Shown here piece by piece: positions 1 to 12,566 of a stretch of DNA of 64,000 nucleotides; the stretch's first letter is position 1, and every line of letters begins with the position of its first letter. Source of the stretch: Annona cherimola (Eukaryota; Streptophyta; Magnoliopsida; Magnoliales; Annonaceae). Location of the stretch: NCBI GenBank assembly GCA_030490835.1, contig CM059972.1:52185563-52249562 (forward strand), given 5' to 3'. Under the pieces are notes generated by a model that searched no databases, was not told the DNA's origin, and saw nothing but the letters and a program-made list of their open reading frames with translations. The translations under genes were made by a program, and so were the position numbers.

Positions 1-1586
1 GTTATGGATGCAGACAGAGGTCTGTGATCCCAGTTTTAAAGGATATGGGCTGCGGTTTGTAATACTTTAAACCAAACAGACTGCGGTCCGTCACAATAAT
101 GTACGGTGCACTAGTACAAGGAACAGGCAGGTTGTAGAGCACGGTTGGGATGACCGGGGCCCACTATACATAAGGCCAAGTCGCTAAGGGATGGCAGGAG
201 TGCCAGTGGCGCCCTCCCTGAGATGGGAGTAGGATAAATAAACAGCCACCTGGCTAGAGTGCTGTTAAGGATTCTCTTCCAAAAAGTAGCATGATCACTT
301 GCTAAGTGTCACTTTTGGATGGGGAGAAATGTGTTTGCATACGTTTTTCTTTTCAAAAGCCCAAAGATTGGGATATAAAAGCATTTATATGAAAAATTAT
401 CCTAAATTAGATTTTTATGAGCCATTATGTATAAGTTACCCTAAAAGCAGGGTGTTTTATACAAAATGTGTAAATATTAAGAATAAAAAGAAATGGTTTC
501 TATGCAAAAGTTTTCATGAAAAGGATTTATGACTTGTTTGCTATAAACAACCCCCAAGATGGGGATTATGAACAAGGGTTTATGTTGGAAAATGTTTTGG
601 ACATAAGAATGTCCATTTCCAAAAGGTTTATGTGGAAAAAATGGTTGGACATGAGAATGTCCATTTCCTAAAGGGATTTATGTTGGAACATGTGTGGACA
701 TAAAAATGTCCGTTTCTAAAAGAGTTTAAGAGATAAAAGTGTTTATGGACATATGAGTGTCCATCGCCAAAAAGGCTTATGTGAAATGTATTTTGGACAT
801 AAAAATGTCCATTACCAAAGTGTTTATGTGAAAAATGTTTTAGGACGTATAAACATCCGTTTCCAACAAGGTTTACGTGGAAAAATATTTTAGGACGTAT
901 GAACGTCCAGTGCCAAAATGATTTATGTGGAAAAATGTCTTTTTCGTGGACATGAGAATGTCCATTGCCAAATATGGTTTATGTCAAGATGTTTTGGGAC
1001 GTAAAATGTCCCCTGGTCAAAATGATTTATGAGAAAAATGTTTTAGGAAATGATTTTTAAGAAAGTCTTACCTAAAAGATAAAATGCTTGCTTACTGAGT
1101 TGTCACTCATGTTTTGTTTTTCAAACCTTAGACAGGTACTGGGAGACTCAAGCGGTCGAGGACCTAAGAAATGGAGAAAATGTACGAGATAGTATCATGT
1201 GGGCTAAAAGGATTAGCCATGGTGAGTGGAATGATATGAATGGAAGTTTTCAGGTATGTTGAGATATATATATGTGTGAACTTGTTTAAAGTTTTGAGTT
1301 CTAGGTGAACTAATGATTGATTATATGTATGTATGCAATAGAAATGTCATGATTAGGTCAAGAAGACCTTTAATGTATAAGTACATGTTGAGAAATTATA
1401 AAATGGATATGTACAAGTGTATCATTACTTATGTTATATATGAAATGATGATGAATGAAGAAACGAAAAAAAAAAATTTTGGACGAGTTCCAATTAAAAT
1501 CCCGCCGCATGATCAGGGCAACAACACATTTACCAATCGATAAGGTCTTGAGGTAAGGAAGTGACGTCTCGGTTTAGGGCGCCACA
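1..1586 (+). mobile_element. Giant Tekay/Del-like LTR, copy A (3' part, cut by window edge)
   Basis: The block ends in the same signature as copies B and D: a run containing GTGACGTCTCGGTTT followed by GGGCGCCACA, with TAGGT after it. Its interior matches copies B and C, including the array of GGACAT/ATGTCC hairpins. The left end lies outside the window, so the target duplication cannot be tested. A 3' end of the type GGGGCG(C/T)CACA is what I know from chromovirus (Tekay/Del) LTRs next to an initiator-Met primer site; orientation and lineage rest on that. The short open frames inside it are not credible genes. No internal domain or coding region is present. Confidence 0.62.
598..1010. repeat. 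Array of about nine GGACAT...ATGTCC hairpin motifs
   Basis: Nine imperfect inverted repeats of the form GGACAT/GGACGT, 4-6 bases, ATGTCC/ACGTCC follow one another roughly every 45-65 bases. They are separated by variants of TTTCCAAAAGGTTTATG. Each can form a short stem. The same array recurs in giant LTR copies B (about 11085-11350) and C (reverse, about 33460-33760), so it belongs to the LTR family. Confidence 0.75.
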
Positions 1587-1596
1587 TAGGTATGGT

Positions 1597-3086
1597 TGAC
1601 GAGCTGCATATATGTCAAATTAAATGCACATTTGAATGCAAGTATATGTGCTATACAAGTAATAAAGTGTGAGTTGAGTATCGTTCCCATAAGGATTAGG
1701 TTAAACTAATTAACTCCTTAAAATGCAATTGCCTTTGTTATTGTAAAGATTTAGAGATTGATTTAACAGGAATTAAAATTAACAGGGAATTTAAATGAGG
1801 AAATAACTGAAGACTATGTAGAACAAGTTGAGATTCTTAAGATTAATTAAGGTGGATGGAAAATAGAATATCCTTGACCCTAAACTATGCAAATTTAGTT
1901 TCATTTCATTTGGTTGTGTAGAGATTTACTAACTTAGGTTCATATAAATTTACATACAAATATTCCTTCCAACGTATATAAACCTAATATGACTACACCT
2001 TGTTGCTATGTTCCCATGCAATTAAATGAAGAAAGATTGATTAGCTTATAACCTATTTATGATTACATATAGTTAATAACTATATTCCTATCCATATTAA
2101 CATTTAAACCTATTGGAGTTAAAATCTATGCCATATATGTGAATCCTATCTAAACGCGTCTTTTCTAAGTATTAATATAGATTTTAGATCATCTTACAAG
2201 GTAGCTAAGCTTGCAAAAAAGCATTAAACATTACATATAAAAGTAAATCTACACAACACAAGTCACAACAACTAGATATTCATATTCAAACAAAAAGAAT
2301 CAAATCAACATAGTTTAAGAGTTAAGTCATCTCAACCTCCAATCACTTGGAGTTTTAGCCCAAAAATATAAGATTAATTCCCATGACATCCATGTTTAAA
2401 TATATCCCAACAAGGGAGAAGAAGAAAAATAAGCAGAGAAAGAGCAAGAACAGATGAAACTTGCTAGTTTCCACCACACAAGCTAGATTCTCCACTTTAA
2501 AATCTCATTGAGATTGAAATCCTTTCTTTTCTCCTCTTGAGCTGCTCCCACAAGCTTTGCTTCCTCCCCCTCTCAAACCATAAGTGTTGCATTTATATCC
2601 CCTCGAAGTTGGTTCGAGACATGCAAAAAATCACATGTGTGGGAATCAGCGTCGTGACGTCAATCGCTCTGGAATGGTTGCCAACTTTAGTTTCTCAAAA
2701 TTTCTGGAGTGGCGGTTGGGTGAGGCCAGGGTGCTAGAATTGAGGCCACAGTGCTGCCAATGCCGAACCGAATTTGCCTTCTGCTTGCTATATAAATGTC
2801 TTCTCTCCATCCCTCAATTTGAGCATTGAGTTCCATGAGCTAGATCACCTGATTTTTCCTACGATGCAATCTAAAATAAGTAAATGCAATCCTAATACTA
2901 CAACCTAAAATTTTGTGATTTGCATTGAATTACCCTCAAAATTCATGAAATCTAACTACCATACATGAAATGTAGAAATAATGAAAACTAATACAAAAAT
3001 CATGTAAATTCACTCAATTCTCTTGAACTAGCATCTAAAATAAGCACAGAATGAGCCATGACAACTCTAATTTTATAGAATCACCA
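1597..3086 (-). mobile_element. Solo Athila-like LTR
   Basis: It begins TGACGAGCTGCATATATG, the same edge as the Athila element Z at 7976 and 24155, and ends in ...AGAATCACCA. The five bases ATGGT occur directly before (1592-1596) and directly after (3087-3091), a perfect target duplication. The AAGTATCGTTCCCA-like stretch and the AACTAGC...GAGCCATGACAACTC stretch near the far end align with the Z LTR, but with much divergence. No primer site, polypurine tract or coding region adjoins it, so it is a solo LTR. It lies 10 bases after the end of giant LTR copy A. Confidence 0.78.
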
Positions 3087-3091
3087 ATGGT

Positions 3092-4739
3092 TTTGGTATG
3101 ATCTTATAAAAAATATAGTTGAAATAGTTGAAAACAGGTATTTTCGATCATCTAGCATTCAATTTTCTTGCTACGAATTCATACTTAATGTATGTTTTTT
3201 GGTTATGTTGATATATGTGACCATGAATGAGCTTAATTATGATAAATGTAAAAAAGATTGCCTTAAACTTATATTGACATAACTAAGGGATGAGATTATT
3301 TAGAGATGATTTTAATCATTATAGCAAACGATTTTGAGCTCATAAGGTCACATATAATTATAAAGTAATTTGTATATATAGTCCAATTGGGAGATTCTTT
3401 AATTTTGGACATATATAAATAATTATATATTATATGTTATCATATAATTTGACCCTATTAGAAGTGATCCCTTAAGGGTTAAAATTTTATGGACCTAAAT
3501 CATCTAATAAGGGATAAGGTTTGATGTGTAGAAACCCAAATGCTCATTCTAATTTTATGATGGGCTAAATTAGAAATAAAAAAGTGGATATTTATATAAA
3601 TGGTTGTGATCCCCATATTATGTGTAGGATTTTTTGGGTCTTTCCATCATTAGAAAAGAGAGAGCATTCTTCTTTGAAAAATCCATGCGTGTTATTTTAG
3701 ATGACCAAAAACCATAAGATTCAAGAGTTACATCTATTCATTAGATTCGGGTACACTTCCACATTTAGTTTATTCTTCTTGACAATTTGTCATGAAATAT
3801 CTTGGTATGAAATTTTTTTTATCAATAAAGAAAATTTTCAATGTATCTTCCATATACATCAGGTCATTAATGTTCAGGAATGGCATGTAATGCATATAAT
3901 TGGCAATCCATAAGTTTTCAATAAAAATCGAAGCGGACATTCCATATGTTACATACTGTCATGTGGAAGACTTCTACACTTGGAATAAGGATCTAAACTT
4001 GATATGTACCTCAATTATAATAAAATTTATTGAATCTAAACCATGAGTTCACATTTCTAATCTTACGACATATAAGGACTAGAAGTTTTGATAATGAAAC
4101 ATAAGCATATATGATATTTAAAGGCCCCAATGTGCTAAATAATTATATTTTTCTAGCTAGAAAATGATTAGAAAAACCATATCGATCAAATTATTTTGCA
4201 TAAATTATGACTTTCCAAATGTAATATAAAAGTAGTAGAATCATTCTTAGAAAGAAAGAATTCGTATATTAATTGATCCACTAGTTAAAAAGATCAACTT
4301 AATTTTAATCAATTCAATTTGTTGTAAGACCCATAAGTGAATAAAGAAACTAAGAATCCATCAATACTCAAAGTGTTATCATTTTATATAACTATGAGGC
4401 TTACAAAAACAACATGGAAAATTTGCACAAAATGAACCTCTACAAATAACATAAGGAGTAAAACAACTCAAATATTGTGAACCAATTTTTAAAAAATCCA
4501 AAGATCATTTCATCAAGTTGAAAATTGTTGAAGTTAGTTGGATCATTCAAGTGCCTCGAAATTTTTTTGAAGAAATGGAGCAACAAATTAATCATTGAGC
4601 TTCCAAAAGGACATAAGTTTAAAATAGTACACAACTATCAAGTTAATTGAGACAATCAGGTATAATTTGGGTGAACTCTATCTGTGACTTAGAGACCATC
4701 AGACGCTTTAAAATTTTTCTTACTATAAAATGACATTTG
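3092..4739. other. Unassigned AT-rich block
   Basis: No LTR edge, primer site, inverted repeat or protein domain could be assigned here. Open frames are at most about 70 codons and match nothing I recognise. Around 3420-3560 there is text such as AAGTGATCCCTTAAGGG that reads like the inside of an old LTR. The right end may include the start of the decayed Sirevirus-like LTR H, whose first recognisable part is at about 4740. Confidence 0.4.
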
Positions 4740-4800
4740 AAGTCGCACGCAAAGTTGATTTTACATGCGACTTGCATGAAGTCAAACCCAAAAATAACCC
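4740..4800 (+). repeat. Sirevirus-like LTR remnant H, piece 1
   Basis: Short stretch with the GAAGTCGCA ... ATGCGACTT motifs typical of the Sirevirus LTRs in this window. It stops at the left edge of element X. The wording GAAGTCAAACCC here and CTACTTGGAAGAGCAAC just after X (about 31590) line up with a continuous copy at about 31810-31870, which supports H being one sequence split by X. AACCC (4796-4800) is the probable target duplication of X. The true start of H could not be placed. Confidence 0.5.
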
Positions 4801-5353
4801 TTGTTCGTAATCTCTCCGCAAGTTCACAAGTTGTAGATCGTGGTATATAAAATATCGAACCCACAAGGAATTTGAGACTTAAGAAGTTGGATTTAAATAC
4901 TTACAATAAACACAAATAAAGTAAAATAAAAAGAATGAAATAAGAAAATAGAAGTTGATCTTAAGAATACAGAACGAGGAATTAAAAAAGTCAAGATGTG
5001 AGAGAACCTAAGATCTAGGGTTTCACATGCAACGTCTGTAACGGCTAGAGTACTTATTTAATTCAGATATTTTATGTTAAAGAAAAACAAACTTGAAATT
5101 TCCTTACCTTCCCTCAAAACTAGTAAGGCGTAACCCTAATATATTCTTAACCAACTATTCTCATAGGATTAAGTCAATTATGATTCATTAAATTTTATGA
5201 CTATTCTTTGGATTCTTCAAGGTCATCATGCATAATCTCACGGTCTTAGATTGGCTCGTTCACAACTCTCACACTTGGAAAGGCATCTTGTAAATACCCC
5301 TATACTTAGAGGGGTCAATTATAAATACCTTAATTACTAAGTGGACATATCAT

Positions 5354-5972
5354 ATGCACTTTTTTCATGCAGCAGCTTCGAACACTTGTTTGCAACTTTA
5401 GTGGAAATAGGAGTTACTAATGAGGTAGCCCATGTTGTTTTAATTGAACGCAGATTAGGACAATTCACTAACTATCATCACACGATAGTTCTCAATTTAA
5501 GGTAGCATACTAACCAAGTTATCATGTTATCTTAGTTAACATATTAGCATGGTACTTTACAGTCATGAACTACATGAACTGTTGTGGAAATATTCATTTT
5601 GTTGTGTCATTTGCAAAGAGCTTTCAATAATAATATGTTTCCTCCAATATTAAAATGCTTTTCATGCACTTTTTTCATGCAGCAGGTTCGAACACTTGTT
5701 TGCAACTTTAGTGGAAATAGGAGTTACTAATGAGGTAGCCCATGTAGTTTTAATTGAACGCAGATTAGGACAATTCACTAACTATCATCACACGATAGTT
5801 CTCAATTTAAGGTAGCATACTAACCAAGTTATCATGTTATCTTAGTTAACATATTAGTATGGTACTTTACAGTCATGAACTACATGAACTGTTGTGGACA
5901 TATTCATTTTGTTGTGTCATTTGCAAAGAGCTTTCAATAATAATATGTTTCCTCAAATATTAAAATGCTTTT
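5354..5972. repeat. 310-bp tandem duplication
   Basis: Two head-to-tail copies, each starting ATGCACTTTTTTCATGCAGC (5354 and 5664) and ending near TTAAAATGCTTTT. They differ at only a few sites, for example CAGCTTCG against CAGGTTCG. The duplication lies inside the insert that the partner LTR of X lacks. Each unit contains the short palindrome ACTATCATCACACGATAGT. No coding frame spans a unit. Confidence 0.9.
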
Positions 5973-6410
5973 CCAAGTTTAATTTCTCGATTGTCATATA
6001 TTAGACTTCCACCTCTTGGTTCCTTCACTTAATCTCTGAAATAATGTTGAAGTGTGACACCATACACCCAACAAGCATTGGAATCACAAGATATTAAATT
6101 AATGCAAAATACCTTATATAATCAAACAACAATATCCGCTACTTTAGACGTATGGTACATCCTAAACCCTAGATAATGGGTTTAGCCTAGCATGTTTATA
6201 ATCGAAATTAAATACAAAATAATATTGTATGCAATATCCATCATCAATAAGACAATTAAAATGAAAAAAACAAAGAAAGGAAAAGCTTATTGATCGGAAA
6301 CACCGATGATGCCCCGACTGTTCTAAGCAATTTGACACCTCACTTCTAGCCTCGTGCTTTACAACTCCTCTCGCTTCTAAACCTCAAACCCTAGCTCTAG
6401 AGACATTCTA

Positions 6411-7214
6411 GGGCTTTTCCCAAATATACCCATTATGTTTGATCATATTCCCAAATATGCCCACTACGTTTCAAAAATTCCAAATATACCTACTACATTT
6501 TGACAAAATCCCAAATACGCCCAACCCGTCACTGACGTGTACAAACAGCATTTTAAAGAAAGTGAAATGACTAAGTTGCCCATGACCTAGGACTAAATCG
6601 AAAAGGGGGAATTTATATGTTTCCCAAATGCATCCTTTATACATTTATCATTTTTTAAACCAACGGGAAAAAATACCATAGCATAGACGGAAGGAAAAAA
6701 TATCATTTTGGGATTTAATTGACGGAAGCGTTGTGCAAACTCCGGCATAATCCATACCATTTATGATAGACTACTTCCGGGTTCAGTGGAATGATATGAA
6801 AGGAAATACTATATCACAAGCTCTAAGATCCAACATCCGGAGTTGAGATTTAACAATAGCATAGAGGATATCAATTTGGGATATACCCAAAAGCATCAAA
6901 AAAAATGAAAGGAATACCTCAAATCACCAGCTGTATGATGCACCACTCCTTCCTCCTTCCGATCTCTCATGTTGTTGCTCTCTTTAAGTGAAAAACGATT
7001 CGAGCTTTTATTATTCACGCTAGGGGCAATCTGGGATTTTTGAAAAATTACCGGTCATTGCACAACGCTTCCGTCAATTAACGTAATGGTCAGTGATGGT
7101 TTGGGCGTATTTCGGATTTTGTCAAAATGTAGTAGGTATATTTTGGATTTTTAAAACATAGTGGGCATATTTTGGAATATGATCAAACGTAATGGGTATA
7201 TTTGGGAAAAGCCC
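6411..7214. mobile_element. Mutator-like MITE with long terminal inverted repeats
   Basis: Starts GGGCTTTTCCCAAATATACC and ends with its near-exact inverse, GGTATATTTGGGAAAAGCCC. The inverted arms run at least about 110 bases each, with internal inverse text such as TTGACGGAAGCGTTGTGCA. Nine-base flanks GACATTCTA (6402-6410) and AACATTCTA (7215-7223) differ at one base, as expected of a Mutator-type target duplication. The partner LTR of X (about 31197-31207) has the site only once and empty. At 804 bp it has no transposase and would depend on one supplied elsewhere. Confidence 0.85.
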
Positions 7215-8217
7215 AACATTCTAAGATGCTTAGGAACATTCCCAGGAGGTGTTTATATAGAGGGTGAGGGGGTACTTGTGCAGTTATGAATGGTACATAT
7301 GAATAGTGCACATGAATAGTGCCCAACATGTTTTAACTTGCTTTAAAGGATGTTTTGCTTCAAATATGAGACTTCAATTTGTATTTGAACTCTACTTTCA
7401 TTGAGGCTTGTCATTATGTCCTTATTCTATACCAAAATTGCATATATTCCTCCCGCTTTACAAAATTGCATCAATTAGTGAGTGTTTATACAAAACTAAG
7501 CTTAATTATGATTCAAATCATCTCAAAAACTCAAATTCTCATAGAATTATTATCCAAAATACATAGTATGAAAGTGTGACGCCCCATTGCCTAGACAACC
7601 GTAATGGCTAGTCAACAGGTGTCATATAACTTAAGAAAAATTCGGCAGCATCTTCCCATAATATATATGGGGTAATATAAAATAAAATACCTGTTATTTA
7701 TAAATCTCAATCTCATCTTGTAATATCATATTCCATTATAAATTTATGCATTTGTATTCTCACACCATAAAAGCATTCATATAATAAGTAAATCATAGTA
7801 ATTCATCATTCACAATAAGTAGTCCAAAAGATCATTTACATATGTGTCAATGTGGATTGCAATCAAGTCCAAAATACCCAACTACAATATATTTTGTCAT
7901 AGTTGGATTTGACTGAATAAGTATCCATAGACATTAGTATAAAAAAGAACATAAAGTCCAAAATAACTGGAAGAATGACGAGTTGCATATATGTTAATTA
8001 AAATGCTCGCTATTTATGCAAGTATACGTGCCGTGTCAAGTAATAAAGAGTGAGTAAATTATCGTTCCCATGAGACATTTTTAACCAAAATTATTAATTA
8101 GTTAAACTGCTTTCAATGGGTGAAAAATTCTGAGTTTATGATTTAACTAAAACTAATGACTGTAATGAGGAATTAAAGTAGAGTTGCGAAACGACTGGAT
8201 ACTAGAAACGAGTTTAC

Positions 8218-11200
8218 TGTGAAACCCCAACCTATGTAGGACTCAATGAGATGTATTGAACATTAATACATGATTTATATGTGATTTAAATGAATTTTGA
8301 ATGATTTATGGATGATTTTATGATTTGATAATATTTTGCAATTAGGGTTTAATTAGGAATGGTGATTAAAAATTTAATCGCCGGAACCCAAAGTGAGTCG
8401 GTCTGACTCGAGGGGCTTAATGAGGACTTAAGGGTGACAAGGTGTCATGAATAATCATGTTAATAATCATGATTTAATTTATGGAGATTAAAGTGTAATT
8501 ATGGAATTAATATAAAAAAATGATAGAAAATTCATAATTTGACGCCTACGAGGCGGATTTTGATGAAATTTGAAAGGTAAGATCACGACGGTGGGCCCAA
8601 TCTTATGAATTGATTGGATTAAGGAAATAATGATGGGATTAGGGTGATAATTAATTATTTTTATCCCAAATCCAAAAGATAAATTCAAGTGGTCATAACT
8701 TGACGTGGAAACGTCGGATTGAGATGAAATTTGAAACGATGGAATAAAATTATGAAATCTAAGAAATTAATGGAATGAATTAAGCCAATTATCATGGGAA
8801 GTTGGTTTCTTGGAGAGCAAGTAACAAGTTGCTTAAGAGCTAAGTAAAGAAGGGCAATTGTGGAAAGTGAAAATGGAATTTACTAAAATGCCTATGGGGT
8901 TACTTGAGCACTAAGAAAAGTGGTTTATAAAAAGAAAAAAAGAAGGGAGGAGCAAGGGCTGCTACACGTTCCAGCAAGGGGGGGGAGAGAGAGAGAGAGA
9001 AGAGAGGAAAAATGGAGATTTTCTCCAAGGGCAGCAACTAGGGCACGTCAAACCCAGCAAGGAGGAGTGGAAAAGAAGGGAATTTCAAGTGCTCAATGGA
9101 GTAATTATCAATTAATCAAGCAAGTATATGTTAATCTTGATTTTATGCCTCAAATCTGGAAGTTATATGATGTTGTAAACTAAAATATGAACGGAACCGT
9201 AAATGGATGAATTTTAGCATGAAAATTTTTGGAAAGAATCATTATATGGTGATTAAGGAACGCACAAATTTTCAGCATAAAAAGATAATCCAGTTGCAAA
9301 TTAAAAATCTAAGAAAATCAACCTGAACAGGGTTGCATGGGTGTCAGGATCAGTTGCACCAAAGGATTTTTAATAATTTTTACAAAAGGAATTTTGGGCT
9401 GAAAGTTTTAAAGGATATATAAGACATATTTAGGAACATATTACTAAAAGAAAAATTAGATTTTTCTGGGTATAAATATACCCCATAATTAATGTGATTC
9501 AGGCTGTCTAGAAAGGGATGCTGCTGTCCAGCGAGTAAAAATATTAAAATAAATAGAAATATTAAATATTTCATGGTGGAAATATTTATTTTGGTTAATA
9601 AATATAGTTATTAAGGTATGGTAGAAATTTCAGATCAAAAATGCTTGATTTGATATTAATTCAAGATTTTGAGATTTCAGTAATTTCAGCATATGTGGAT
9701 AGTTGGAGAAAAAAATCAAAAAGAAATATGAAACCTATGTATAAATTATCAAAATTGATATATATGTTAATAACATAAATTTGGATTAAGAAAAGTGGGA
9801 TTATTTGCTGAAAATTTGGATTTATAAATCTGCTTAGGGTTATGTGTCAAAAGACACGTTAAAAGGGTGAAAATTGGGTTCCAAAGTTGCTGTTTTGGAA
9901 ACCTATGATTAGTGGATTTAAATTCCATAAAAATACCCTAAGTACAGTGGTAATTAAGGGGTTTAATCATGCTGGAATTATACACAAGTTTCTGTTTTGA
10001 AAAAGTTTAAGAAATACATAAGTATGTGTTGAAAAATGGACGTATATGAAGAGATAAGTATAAATACCCAACTTGAAAGACAAGTGGGTTAAGTTAGATG
10101 AACTTATGTAGGTTGGAAAACCTAAGGAATATAAGTATTTGCAGACGATGCAAATAAATAAAATATTATTTTTATTTATCTAGGCAAAGGCAAAGACGAG
10201 TATGGAAGAAAAGGATTATGGCGATCTCAGGTAAGCAAACAAACTTTCTAAAATAATGTTTTCTTTCTATGTGATGATGTGTAATTGAAATTGTTTATGA
10301 TCATGTTTAAACGAATGGGCAAGCACAAGTTTTGAACATGATGGCTTTAATAAAAAGTCACAAGTTTTGAACATGACGGCTTTAATGAAAAGCCTTCAGT
10401 TTTGGAAAAAAATGGCTTTAAGGAAAAGCCTCAAGGTTTGCTTCATGGGAAGCAAGCAACGTTTTTAAGATAAAGAATTTATTATCAGTGTTGCCAAAGA
10501 TTGGCAATGCTATACGTTAATGGAATTGAGAATTTTGCTTATGTGTAAGCAAGCAGCTTTCTAAATGATTTTGGTTTTCATTACATTAAGGATGGTCATT
10601 CCTTATCTATATGCGTATTGAAATGTTTATTTCTATTGAAATAAATGGTTGCTTATGGTTTCGCAATTATGCATGAAATGTGTTGAAACATGAGTTTATA
10701 CTATGTTTCAAAGGGATGGTGCAAAGAATTCTCTACATGAGAATGACAAGTTCCATGTGTAAGAGGATATATAATGTCGGGATGACTAAAAGTCATGCAT
10801 GGAATGGAAATCAAGTAGGCTAGTCGAGGTAGTAAGTGGACAAGGAGTCCCCCTCGACGTCGCCAAGTCGGAAAGGACCGGCGAGGTAGGCTAGTCGAGG
10901 CAGTAAGTGGACAAGGGGTCCCCCTTGACGTTGCCAAGTCGGTAGGTCCGGCGCCAAGGATGGAAAGGATCATGTCATGAAAGAGGGTTCCCCGTGCTAG
11001 TGTACCGTCACATGAAGGATAACGTCATTAATAGAAATGATGAATTTCAACATCCAATATTTATGAAATATTTATAAAATTATTTGTGGACATATGAGTG
11101 TCCATTGCCAAAAAGGCTTACGAAAAATGTATTTTGGACATAAAAATGTCCATTATCAAAGTGTTTATGTGAAAAATATTTTAGGACGTATAAACGTCCA

Positions 11201-11916
11201 TTTCCAACAAGGTTAAGTGGAAAAATGTTTTAAGATGTATGAACGTCCAATGCCAAAATGATTTATGTGGAAAAACGTGTTTTCGTGGACATGAGAATGT
11301 CTATTGTCAAATATGGTTTATGTCAAGATGTTTTGGGACATACAATGTCCCTTGGCCAAAATGATTTATGAGAAAAATGTTTAAGGAAAAGATTTTCAAG
11401 GAAAGTCTTACCCCAAAATGCTTGCTTACTGAGTTATCACTCACATTTTGTTTTCCAAACCTCAGACAGGTACTGAGAGACTCAAGGGGTCGAGGACCTA
11501 AGAAATGGAGAAAAGGAACGAGATAGTACCATATATGCTAAAAGGATTAGCCATGGTGAGTGGAATGATATGAATGAAAGTATTCAGGTATGCTGACGTA
11601 TGTGAACTTGTTTAAAGTTCTGAGTTCTAGGTGAACTAATGATTGAATAGATGTATGTATGCCATGAAAATGCAATTATTAGGTCAAGAAGACCTTTAAT
11701 ATATAAGTACACGTTGAGAAGTTATAAAATGGATATGTACAAGTGTACCATTGCTTATGTTATAAATGAAATGATGATGAATGAAGAAACAAAATTTTTT
11801 TTAGACGAGATCCAATTACAATCCCGCCGCGTGATCAGGGCAACAATCCTGATTCACATTTACCAATCATTAAGATCTTGAGGTAAGGAAGTGACGTCTC
11901 GGTTTGGGACGTCACA
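8218..11916 (+). mobile_element. Giant Tekay/Del-like solo LTR, copy B
   Basis: Starts TGTGAAACCCCAACC and ends GGTTTGGGACGTCACA. Flanks TTTAC (8213-8217) and TTTTC (11917-11921) fit a target duplication with one change; the empty site in the partner Z LTR reads TTTAC. At 3699 bp it is a single LTR with no internal region. It includes a degenerate hairpin array (about 11085-11350), a GA run (8985-9007) and two near-identical 60-base stretches with TAGTCGAGG(T/C)AGTAAGTGG (10818 and 10889). It shares its 3' third with copy A. No real coding frame. Confidence 0.75.
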
Positions 11917-12566
11917 TTTTCTGATTAGGGTGGCAGATGGATAGCTCGGAATCCTTGAATCTAAACTATATTGCTTTGGTTCTTTTTAATTGGATTGCAT
12001 ATGGATTTACTAGCCCAAGTTCATGTATCTCTATATGTGTCTTCCAACATTATATAAAGCTAATTACACCCTATTTAATTTCTATGTTCCAGTGTCATTA
12101 AATAAAGTGAAATTGATAAGTTCATAACCTGCATAATGACTACACAGGGTTTAACGGTATATTCCTATCCGTTAAACAACTCTCCTTACACAAAGGTAGA
12201 AACCTATGCCTTGCACATGGATCTGGCAGAGATTTTCCTCTTCTAAGGATAAATCAAACAATTAAATCATCTTACAAGGTAGCTATTCTTGTAAAAAGCA
12301 TTAAATCCACACATACAAAGGTAAATCATAGACAATCATATATAAAATCAAATATTAATTCCCGAATATTCAAAGAACCACAAACAATATAGTTTAGAAT
12401 TCAAATCATCCTAACTATCCATCTAATGGAGGTTTAGTTCAAAAACATGATCTTAACATCCATTACATCCATATAAAAAGTATCCACGAAAGTAGAGAAA
12501 GAAAAGTGGAAAGAAATAGAGAAAATTATTTTCCGGCGGTTTCCACCAATGGAGTTGAATCCTCTC

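Larger units (their letters stand above)
4801..7574 (-). repeat. X 3' LTR, outer part
   Basis: Aligns by eye with the intact LTR at 30320-31574 but is longer. It has gained an unexplained insert of about 725 bp (about 5253-5978) and a MITE (6411-7214), and it is finally split by solo LTR Y. Its last 14 bases lie at 27261-27274, on the far side of Y. Removing these leaves roughly 1.2 kb, close to the 1255 bp of the partner LTR. Confidence 0.6.

Noticed and set aside
598..1010. CRISPR array
   Set aside because: Units are variable in sequence and spacing, the repeats are palindromes inside a plant LTR, and there are no cas genes.
4643..4864. 73-codon minus ORF across the X boundary
   Set aside because: It spans the junction between H and X, so it cannot be an ancestral gene, and it has no recognisable content.
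8920..9183. 87-codon ORF rich in Arg/Glu
   Set aside because: It is driven by a GA-rich simple repeat inside giant LTR copy B.
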